A DNA stretch of 11,593 bases from an uncultured Lachnospiraceae bacterium (lineage in GTDB: Bacteria; Bacillota; Clostridia; Lachnospirales; Lachnospiraceae). Of this stretch, positions 7,094 to 11,593 are shown one piece after another (position 1 is the first letter of the stretch; every line of letters starts with the position of its first letter). The notes beneath the pieces are model-generated. The model made no database searches and was not told where the DNA came from. It saw nothing but the letters and a program-made list of their open reading frames with translations. The stretch spans positions 1 to 11,593 of the forward strand of contig CANRJU010000063.1 of NCBI GenBank assembly GCA_947631075.1, in the 5' to 3' direction. The position numbers and the translations under genes are program-made.

Positions 7094-8021
7094 GTTTATC
7101 TATCCGGGCTATTTGAGCGAATCAGAGAAAGTCAAAGAGAAACAGTATGCTTTTATGAGAGAGCTTGAGGAGAAAATCCTGAAACAGAGCAGTCTGCGGT
7201 TTCGTTGGTTTATGGCGGAGGGCGGAGACAACAGCGTCGTTTTAAAGGAGGCTTACCGACTTAACGCAGCATACGCGCCGAAGCGGTTTGAGAGTACGGA
7301 GATCTTGAACAGGATCACCTACAATGAACATCGGATCATCGAGTTGTCCCGCGATTTTGAGGACAAGTCGGAGTTGGATGTGGCTTATGTCACGGGCGCG
7401 AAGGATGTGAACTCCGAGGATTACGGCTGGGGCTGCTGCGTGACCTCGCAGGAGATCTCGCTCGTCTATGCGCAGGGCAAGGCTGCGCTTCCGGCGCGGG
7501 CGGAGGACGACCTTCTGCTGACGATGCTGGCGATCTATCAGAAGTACTCCTGCCTGATGCTGAACGAGGAAATCCACCAGCGACATATATTGGAGCGGGG
7601 AAAAAGCGGTTTTCAGAAAAGCATCCGGGAGCTCAAGTGGGAGGCGCTGGAGTTCATCGCCTACGGCACGTTGGAGCCGTCCCAGATCTCGCGCTGGAAC
7701 AACGTGTGCGAGATGTACCGCCTGCTGATCCAGATGAACGGCGTGGCGGAGAGTATCGGCGAGATCAAGGAAAAGATCGGTCTGCTCAACGAGGAGCAGG
7801 AGCGCCTCGACGCCCGCCGGGAAAGCAGCATCGGCATGATCATCGCCGTATTCGGCCTGATCTCCATTGTGGGGGCGGTCCTGCAGACCGTGGATTATCT
7901 TGCGACCGGGCGGGTGGAAATGTTTGTCAGCTTTGCGCTCTCCTGCGTGGGGATCGCGGCGTTCGGGGCGGCGCTTGTGGGGATGTACTGGAGGAGGAAG
8001 AAGAGGAAGGGGGATGTGTAA
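6981..8021 (+). CDS. Main part of an unrecognised protein with two C-terminal membrane helices (CorA-like layout)
   Basis: Encodes 346 residues from an ATG at 6981, preceded only by GAGGG (6971-6975). I think it is the downstream part of the gene starting at 6752, which would give about 423 residues once frame-corrected. Order: alpha/beta-looking soluble region; a mostly helical charged middle; a coiled-coil-like stretch just before the membrane (residues about 250-280, EIKEKIGLLNEEQERLDARR); TM1 about 284-304; a short loop; TM2 about 314-337; and a basic tail WRRKKRKGDV. A large soluble domain, long helix, two helices and a lysine-rich end match the layout of CorA-type channels. The GMN motif that defines CorA transport is absent from the loop, so a transport role is not claimed. 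It could instead be a membrane-anchored sensor or effector of the locus. If the upstream part is lost, the protein lacks its first 77 residues. Confidence 0.7.
   Translation: MKADIPITDLQLFVFYNGVAFLTVYLSYRNQDVDSVYEFIYPGYLSESEKVKEKQYAFMRELEEKILKQSSLRFRWFMAEGGDNSVVLKEAYRLNAAYAPKRFESTEILNRITYNEHRIIELSRDFEDKSELDVAYVTGAKDVNSEDYGWGCCVTSQEISLVYAQGKAALPARAEDDLLLTMLAIYQKYSCLMLNEEIHQRHILERGKSGFQKSIRELKWEALEFIAYGTLEPSQISRWNNVCEMYRLLIQMNGVAESIGEIKEKIGLLNEEQERLDARRESSIGMIIAVFGLISIVGAVLQTVDYLATGRVEMFVSFALSCVGIAAFGAALVGMYWRRKKRKGDV
7979..8018 (+). repeat. Direct repeat copy 1 (40 bases)
   Basis: This copy covers the last codons of the two-helix membrane protein gene, encoding GMYWRRKKRKGDV. It begins GGGGATGTACTGGAGGAGGA and matches copy 2 at 8603-8638, apart from one AAG codon and one G that are missing there. 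The copies bracket 584 bases of AT-rich sequence. Confidence 0.85.
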
Positions 8022-8053
8022 TATCTGCATGACCATCCTCATTGTCATGATAT
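8021..8053 (+). other. Bulged inverted repeat just after the membrane-protein stop
   Basis: ATAT (8021-8024) and CATGAC (8028-8033) pair with GTCATG (8044-8049) and ATAT (8050-8053). This makes a 10-pair stem with a 3-base bulge and a 10-base loop. No T-run follows, so it is not an ordinary intrinsic terminator. It could stabilise or process the transcript end. Confidence 0.35.
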
Positions 8054-8101
8054 TCAGAAGAGGAAGCATTAGAGATAGAAAAAGGAATGGGAGGACAAAC
8101 T

Positions 8102-8158
8102 ATGAAGAAAATAGCAGAATTATATAGATTTTTGTGGGGTAATAAATATGGAAAATAA
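8102..8158 (+). CDS. 18-residue reading frame with a strong ribosome binding site
   Basis: The ATG at 8102 follows GGGAGGA (8089-8095) by 6 bases, one of the best ribosome binding sites in the window, yet the frame encodes only MKKIAELYRFLWGNKYGK. Its stop (8156-8158) lies just inside the 59-codon frame that begins at 8148, so translation could be coupled. It may be a leader peptide, or the start of an old gene shortened by a frameshift. No family is recognised. Confidence 0.3.
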   Translation: MKKIAELYRFLWGNKYGK

Positions 8159-8327
8159 GAAAATTTTATCATCTATCACTAAAGAACGTAAATTAGAAAT
8201 AGATGAAATTTTAAAGAAGACAGAAGGTGATATTTCTGCAGGAAATATAAAGACTATATCTTTAGAAGAATTCAACAATAATATTGAAAAAATAAAGGAG
8301 AATATTGGAAATGGAGGAAAAGAATAA
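8148..8327 (+). CDS. 59-residue lysine/glutamate-rich hypothetical protein
   Basis: Small charged, mostly helical protein starting MENKKILSSITKERKLEID, with a GGGG site (8136-8139) 8 bases before the ATG. The segment SAGNIKTISLEEF vaguely resembles the C-terminal tail of type II antitoxins, where a glycine precedes a conserved S/T-L-E-E helix. This resemblance is weak and no toxin gene follows. It sits in the AT-rich segment, overlaps the 18-codon frame by 11 bases, and is in the same frame as the broken gene downstream. It may be a real small gene or a piece of a larger decayed one. Confidence 0.42.
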   Translation: MENKKILSSITKERKLEIDEILKKTEGDISAGNIKTISLEEFNNNIEKIKENIGNGGKE

Positions 8328-8334
8328 TACTTAT

Positions 8335-8692
8335 ATGGAAGAAACATCAAAGTGAATTTAAATGTAGGCTGGTTTATAGGTATAAAATATTATATAGATC
8401 ATAATAACAGTATAAAACCTCTAGTAGTGAGTAAATCTGGGTTAGAAGTTGTAAATACCTAAGATTCGGATATATCATTTTCCATAGATGTAGAGGGTGG
8501 TCCTACTAGAAGATTCTTGATAGAAAAAGAACTAGAGTGGTGTAAAATCCAAATTGCAATATTGTCATGTGATTCGAAAGAGGAAGTGTTTGAAAAAGAA
8601 GCGGGGATGTACTGGAGGAGGAAGAGGAAGGGGATGTGCAGGAGGAAAGATAGGAATAGCAGGAAAAGAAAGACAGAAAGAACTTGTTGGTA
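8335..8692 (+). pseudogene. Remnant of a small gene interrupted by a frameshift and a TAA stop
   Basis: One frame reads sensibly from GTG 8352 (VNLNVGWFIGIKYYIDHNNS…), hits TAA at 8460-8462, and continues sensibly (DSDISFSIDVEGG…RRFLIEKELEW…) to TAA at 8690. A start at ATG 8335 (MEETSK) would need a one-base shift near 8352 to join. The joined product would be about 85-90 residues of alpha/beta-looking protein before it runs into repeat copy 2 and turns into a lysine/arginine-rich tail. That tail is probably not part of the original gene. Size and composition resemble small immunity-type proteins, but I recognise no family. Two lesions in 130 bases point to decay rather than a sequencing slip. 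Confidence 0.5.
8603..8638 (+). repeat. Direct repeat copy 2 (36 bases)
   Basis: Second copy of the 7979-8018 sequence, lacking one AAG codon and one G. In the frame of the broken upstream gene it reads GMYWRRKRKGM, the same translation as the membrane protein's tail, so the duplication joined this tail to an unrelated reading frame. Purine-rich sequence continues to about 8680. Confidence 0.85.
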
Positions 8693-8727
8693 AGAAAATT
8701 TGAAAATTATGATTGGAGGAAAATGTG

Positions 8728-9354
8728 ATGGCAGAAAATATAGAGGTAACGAATGAGGATGTACTGCGGTTTTATGCAGACAAATTTGCGGATGAGAAAC
8801 ATTGTCCGATAACGGCGAAATATCTTTCTAAATTGAAATCGAATGGCGAATCTTTACATGGTGATTATGTAAAAACGGTAAATACATTTAAAAAGGGAGT
8901 TGAAAAAGAAAAAGATAATTTAAAGGAGGATGAACAGTTTTATGAGTGGTTGAAAAACACACTAATTTCCTTTTCGTTTTTTCTTCCAGATGTTTTTCTG
9001 GGGCATACGGACTATTATGATGTTGCACTTCAAAAGTGGCATTTGTATGTTTGTTGGTATGAATATCGTCAGTCTGGGATAAGATCAGGCAAGAAATTAG
9101 ATAATGACCAACTTAAAGTGAGTGCCAGCAGTAAACCTAATGGTATTTTTCAATCTAGCATCACTTGTAGCGAATTACTTCTTTGGATGTGTGAAGCGGC
9201 GGGTTCCACGCAGACGGAGCGACTGTATAAAAAACTGATTGATGAGGAGGAGAGCGACAAAAAAAGGATCGAATGGATACGTGAATGGGCAGCAAAAGCT
9301 AAGGAGGAAATTAAAAGGATTATTATAGAGGAAAGAAAGGAAAATAAAATATGA
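8728..9354 (+). CDS. Hypothetical protein of 208 residues, coupled to the YkuD gene
   Basis: I do not recognise a family. The ATG at 8728 follows GGAGG (8715-8719) by 8 bases and is preferred to an in-frame TTG at 8713, which lies before that site. The protein has no signal peptide or clear membrane helix. It begins AENIEVTNEDVLRFYADKF, has an aromatic-rich middle (FSFFLPDVFLGHTDYYD and WHLYVCWYEY) and ends in a long charged helix (IDEEESDKKRIEWIREWAAK onward). Its stop overlaps the next start as ATGA at 9351-9354, so the two products are probably made in fixed ratio and may act together. The first half is AT-rich, like the decayed segment upstream, which suggests acquisition. A cytoplasmic partner or inhibitor of the YkuD protein is possible but is inference only. 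Confidence 0.78.
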   Translation: MAENIEVTNEDVLRFYADKFADEKHCPITAKYLSKLKSNGESLHGDYVKTVNTFKKGVEKEKDNLKEDEQFYEWLKNTLISFSFFLPDVFLGHTDYYDVALQKWHLYVCWYEYRQSGIRSGKKLDNDQLKVSASSKPNGIFQSSITCSELLLWMCEAAGSTQTERLYKKLIDEEESDKKRIEWIREWAAKAKEEIKRIIIEERKENKI

Positions 9355-9872
9355 GAAACACCTATATAGTTCAAAACGAAATTTTATCCCCTTCCTGCTC
9401 CAACCAATATTATCTAAAGCTGAACCGCACCGCGCAGTCTTTGGAGGTCTACGAACAGGCGGACAACCATCTTCTGCGGGAGCTTTACCCCCTGCGGGAG
9501 GATTTTGATACGTCCGACTACGCATTATTTACGCTGAAAAAATCAATCCCCTGCATTTTCGGCGGAGAGGGCAGGACGCGGACGCCCGCGGGCATTTTCC
9601 GTATCGAGCATGTGTCGGCGCTGCATGAGGAGTATGTCAGCCCCTACCATCCGCAGCACGAGCAGGTGAAGTTTTTCGGTTATCTGGCGGTGTTTGAGGA
9701 TTATTTTATCCACAGCAATATGTATCTGGCGGATGCCGCGAGCGATACATTTATGGAGAAGGAACCTATATCCGCACGGGACGAACACACATCCGGCTGT
9801 ATCCGCGTGCCGCAGGAGGAGCTGGACTGGCTGGTGGCGAATATATCGGAGAAAAGTATCATCGAAATGTAG
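9351..9872 (+). CDS. YkuD-type L,D-transpeptidase domain protein without signal peptide
   Basis: Single-domain protein of 173 residues. L,D-transpeptidases cross-link or trim peptidoglycan stem peptides through a catalytic cysteine. GRTRTPAGIFRI near 75-86 is the usual TPxGxF-type strand. FIHSN supplies the catalytic histidine and its serine neighbour (H121-S122), and HTSGCIRV holds the catalytic C150 and R152. The usual SHGC is here TSGC, so the histidine right before the glycine is replaced by S148; this residue is not the catalytic base in characterised enzymes. The N-terminus (MRNTYIVQNEILSPSCSNQY) is polar, with no export signal, anchor or wall-binding repeat, which is odd for a wall enzyme. 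It starts within the ATGA overlap with the upstream gene. Alternatives: a cytoplasmic amidase-like role, or export by another route. Confidence 0.85.
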   Translation: MRNTYIVQNEILSPSCSNQYYLKLNRTAQSLEVYEQADNHLLRELYPLREDFDTSDYALFTLKKSIPCIFGGEGRTRTPAGIFRIEHVSALHEEYVSPYHPQHEQVKFFGYLAVFEDYFIHSNMYLADAASDTFMEKEPISARDEHTSGCIRVPQEELDWLVANISEKSIIEM

Positions 9873-9898
9873 GATATACGGTAAAATGGAGGGAATCA

Positions 9899-10138
9899 AT
9901 GAGCCGCAGTTATAAAAGGAATCCGGTATATAAAGCTATGAGCCAATATGATAAGAGGCTGGCAAACAGGAAAGTGCGCCGGACAAAACTTCCCGCCTTT
10001 AGAAAGTCCAATATGTACCGCAAAGTGTATGAAACATGGGATGTATGCGATTATAGATTTTATGTGCCTTTTTCCTCTGAATATCAAAAAAATAAGGACG
10101 ATATGAATTGGTGGAGAAAATGGTATTACAGGAAATAG
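9899..10138 (+). CDS. Small, very basic, aromatic-rich hypothetical protein
   Basis: Protein of 79 residues with 22 Lys/Arg against 7 Asp/Glu and 17 aromatic residues, ending WWRKWYYRK. The ATG at 9899 has GGAGGG (9888-9893) 5 bases upstream. It starts MSRSYKRNPVYK, with LANRKVRRTK and YETWDVCDYRFY following. I recall similar small MSRS(Y/W)KK-type proteins in Firmicutes with no assigned function; that recollection is unverified. The charge suggests binding to nucleic acid, ribosome or an acidic partner. It lies 26 bases after the YkuD gene and 36 before an acidic protein gene, so probably in the same operon. Confidence 0.72.
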   Translation: MSRSYKRNPVYKAMSQYDKRLANRKVRRTKLPAFRKSNMYRKVYETWDVCDYRFYVPFSSEYQKNKDDMNWWRKWYYRK

Positions 10139-10174
10139 AATATGTGAAACATACGGCAGAAAGGAAGAAATGGT

Positions 10175-10576
10175 ATGCAAAGCTTTAACAAGGAAACCCT
10201 TGATGAATTAGGCGTCAATATTACGATCCCAAATTGTGTAGAATTTATTTCCACGCTGCTGTTAATAGGCGCAGAAATATGTAATAAGAAAATAACCGAA
10301 CTTTTTAACTTAGATTTCATAGATGCCATTGTAAGTGGTCTTGATGTATGGTTAAATGATAGTTATGAAGGTGCAGCATATGATTGGATAGAACTCGGAG
10401 AAAGTGATATTGATCGCGGCGAAGTACCGGATTTAATAGACCATTACATTACGCAAGTGAAAAAATATGTCCTGCCTTTTTTTGATGGGATAGAAGAAAT
10501 CAAATACAGCGATATTATCATGAAAGCGCAGGAGTGTCAAAATTTATCGCCTAAATTTATCGTAGACAAAAGGTAA
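10175..10576 (+). CDS. Small acidic hypothetical protein
   Basis: Protein of 133 residues with 25 Asp/Glu against 11 Lys/Arg. The ATG at 10175 follows AAGGAAG (10161-10167) by 7 bases. It is mostly helical-looking, with a hydrophobic patch CVEFISTLLLIGAEI (about 21-35) that is too short and interrupted to be a confident membrane span, and an acidic stretch DWIELGESDIDRGEVPDLID in the middle. No family is recognised. Small, acidic, soluble and sited between a basic protein and a zeta-like kinase, it has the profile of an immunity or antitoxin protein, but nothing in the sequence proves that. It precedes the kinase gene by 15 bases. Confidence 0.68.
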   Translation: MQSFNKETLDELGVNITIPNCVEFISTLLLIGAEICNKKITELFNLDFIDAIVSGLDVWLNDSYEGAAYDWIELGESDIDRGEVPDLIDHYITQVKKYVLPFFDGIEEIKYSDIIMKAQECQNLSPKFIVDKR

Positions 10577-10591
10577 AATGGAGGATTTTAT

Positions 10592-11197
10592 ATGCGGAAG
10601 GTAATATTTGTAATCGGTGCGACAGCGTCGGGCAAGACATATTTTATTGATCAAAATTATGCTGACAAGGATTGCGATATTTTAAATGTGTACGACTATC
10701 AGCAACGGGCGTATGATGAGGCTGGATTTGGCGAGGTTATTCCTCTTGGAGAAGAATTTCGCTCTCTTTTGAAGGCGCAGAATATGCTATTAGAGGATAT
10801 CGTCGCCAGGCTGCAGGCGGGGCGTGATGTGGTTGTGGAGCAGACATTTTACAAGGCGAAAAGGCGCATTACTTACATCGAGAAGATCAGAGAGGCGGTG
10901 CAGGCTGCCATCGAGTTTTATGTGATGTGTCCAAGCGACAGCCAATGGAAGAAAAATATCGAGAACAGAAAGTTAAACGGACGCTTTGAGACATACAAAC
11001 GTAATGCGGAGGAAATCGAATTTCCCAATCCTGCGGAGGGAATCGATCGGATTTATGAGGTTGTCGATGGAACCGTCGTGTTGCGAATGGATGAGCCGAA
11101 GTCGGAAATCATAGATCGGGCGAAGGAGGAGCTTGTTACATGGAGACGAATCAAGGGGGAGCCGGAGAGCCTGTTGGATGAACAGGATGCTTTTTAA
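10592..11197 (+). CDS. P-loop kinase of the AAA_33/zeta-toxin-like type
   Basis: Cytoplasmic ATP-binding protein of 201 residues. The Walker A motif GATASGKT is at 9-16, right after the first strand MRKVIFVI. GRDVVVEQTF at about 78-87 fits the Walker B-like strand of small kinases, with E84 in the position often used for metal or substrate. The arginine-rich segments KAKRR (89-93) and NRKLNGRF (about 126-133) fit a lid that closes on phosphate. The zeta/PezT toxin family phosphorylates UDP-N-acetylglucosamine, while other AAA_33 members act on nucleic-acid ends or small metabolites; the substrate here is not decidable. The ATG at 10592 follows TGGAGGA by about 9 bases. The preceding 133-residue protein could be a partner, though it is larger than an epsilon antitoxin and does not obviously resemble one. 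Confidence 0.78.
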   Translation: MRKVIFVIGATASGKTYFIDQNYADKDCDILNVYDYQQRAYDEAGFGEVIPLGEEFRSLLKAQNMLLEDIVARLQAGRDVVVEQTFYKAKRRITYIEKIREAVQAAIEFYVMCPSDSQWKKNIENRKLNGRFETYKRNAEEIEFPNPAEGIDRIYEVVDGTVVLRMDEPKSEIIDRAKEELVTWRRIKGEPESLLDEQDAF

Positions 11198-11221
11198 GGC
11201 ACGCTTGAAAGGGGAAATAAG

Positions 11222-11467
11222 ATGTATTTGTATGGAGAAAGAATAAGCCTGTCAAGTCTGAAGTGCAGCGGGGAAACAGCGCAGAAGAACCAAGCGGCTG
11301 TTTTGGAAGAAATTTTGCGGCAGGAGCTTACGAAGTCCGGGGAATTTGAATCCTATTACGGGGTGAAGTGTACGCCGGAAACGCTGGCGATGATTGATTT
11401 GAACAAACCGCTGTTTTTTGATATCCAATTAGAAGAGCTCATCCGTGTAGTCTCGGAAAGTCAGTAA
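11222..11467 (+). CDS. Hypothetical protein of 81 residues
   Basis: The ATG at 11222 follows AAAGGGG (11208-11214) by 7 bases and lies 24 bases after the kinase gene, so the two are likely cotranscribed. The protein starts MYLYGERISLSSLKCSGETA, has one amphipathic helix (AAVLEEILRQELTKSG) and ends with an acidic LEELIRVVSE helix. It has no membrane segment, signal or recognised family. It could pair with the kinase, but nothing in the sequence shows this. Confidence 0.65.
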   Translation: MYLYGERISLSSLKCSGETAQKNQAAVLEEILRQELTKSGEFESYYGVKCTPETLAMIDLNKPLFFDIQLEELIRVVSESQ

Positions 11468-11513
11468 AAAAACAGAAAAACATTTATTGATGTGAAGGTT
11501 GTGGAAAGGCGGA

Positions 11514-11593
11514 ATGAAAAAATGGTTATTTTTGAGTTATTTCAAGATAGTGGTTAGAAAAAAGGACATAACAATTAAACCTGCTAAAAATAC
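11514..11593 (+). CDS. Possible start of another gene, cut by the right edge
   Basis: An ATG at 11514 opens a frame that stays open to the end of the window (26 full codons), starting MKKWLFLSYFKIVVRKKDIT. AAAGG (11505-11509) lies 4 bases upstream, close for a ribosome binding site. The hydrophobic, basic-flanked start would suit a membrane or exported protein. The rest of 11468-11593 is AT-rich, with no terminator hairpin visible. Confidence 0.35.
   Translation, partial: MKKWLFLSYFKIVVRKKDITIKPAKN

Larger units (their letters stand above)
8019..8602. other. AT-rich segment between direct repeats, likely acquired and decayed
   Basis: From about 8100 the base composition drops sharply, with long A/T runs and codons ending in A or T, against the GC-rich genes before it. 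The segment holds an 18-codon and a 59-codon reading frame and a broken gene with an in-frame stop. It contains no transposase, integrase or terminal inverted repeats that I can see. The flanking repeat suggests duplication or recombination at the end of the membrane-protein gene. Confidence 0.55.

Noticed and set aside
7242..8069. A 275-codon minus-strand frame across the membrane-protein gene
   Set aside because: It is a GC-rich shadow of the plus-strand gene, which has helices and coiled coil in a sensible order.
8014..8127. A 37-codon frame starting MCNICMTILIVMIF after a purine-rich run
   Set aside because: It starts inside the membrane-protein gene end and runs through the hairpin and the 18-codon frame's strong start site. 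The hydrophobic stretch is too short for a confident small membrane protein.
8019..8602. Insertion sequence or miniature transposable element
   Set aside because: There are no terminal inverted repeats or transposase, and the flanking repeat is coding sequence of the neighbouring gene rather than a short target duplication.
8684..8713. TTGTTG and TATGAT boxes at 18-base spacing before the 208-residue gene
   Set aside because: A start point near 8720 would fall at or after the ribosome binding site (8715-8719), so this cannot drive normal translation of that gene.
1..11593. CRISPR arrays, tRNA or rRNA genes
   Set aside because: No regularly spaced repeats, cloverleaf-compatible segments or conserved rRNA blocks were seen on either strand by eye.

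Overview
The window looks like chromosome from a low-to-mid-GC Firmicute, most likely a Lachnospiraceae-type gut Clostridia. The basis is strong GGAGG-type ribosome binding sites, TATAAT-type promoters, a Cache-sensor hybrid histidine kinase with two receivers, and a WYL regulator of the kind common in that family. No rRNA, tRNA, CRISPR array or transposase was seen, so the species cannot be resolved.

Layout. (1) 1-2496, plus strand: a GlcD-type FAD-dependent 2-hydroxyacid dehydrogenase, cut by the left edge, overlaps by 17 bases a class I/II PLP aminotransferase. Together they could turn a 2-hydroxyacid into a 2-oxoacid and then an amino acid. (2) 2527-5133, minus strand: one large membrane-bound hybrid sensor kinase with an extracellular Cache domain, HisKA and HATPase domains and two receivers. 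It has its own promoter and no regulator beside it. (3) 5134-5363: a divergent intergenic region with a good promoter on each strand and a 15-base palindrome in the kinase leader. (4) 5364-6608: a WYL-domain transcriptional regulator.

(5) 6674-11467, plus strand: an accessory-looking run of mostly unrecognised genes behind a separate promoter. It starts with a frameshifted gene for a protein with two C-terminal membrane helices. Next comes a very AT-rich, decayed stretch flanked by a 40/36-base direct repeat copied from the end of the membrane-protein gene. It then holds a 208-residue unknown protein overlapping a YkuD-type L,D-transpeptidase that lacks a signal peptide, a small very basic aromatic-rich protein, a small acidic protein, a zeta-toxin/AAA_33-like P-loop kinase and an 81-residue unknown. 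The last 80 bases open a further reading frame that runs off the right edge.

Region 5 is where something new could be found. A WYL regulator, a membrane-anchored protein, small genes of opposite charge and a zeta-like kinase next to decayed AT-rich material resemble an accessory, defence or toxin-immunity locus. That reading is inference from gene content only. The dehydrogenase, aminotransferase and kinase genes are ordinary family members and well supported.
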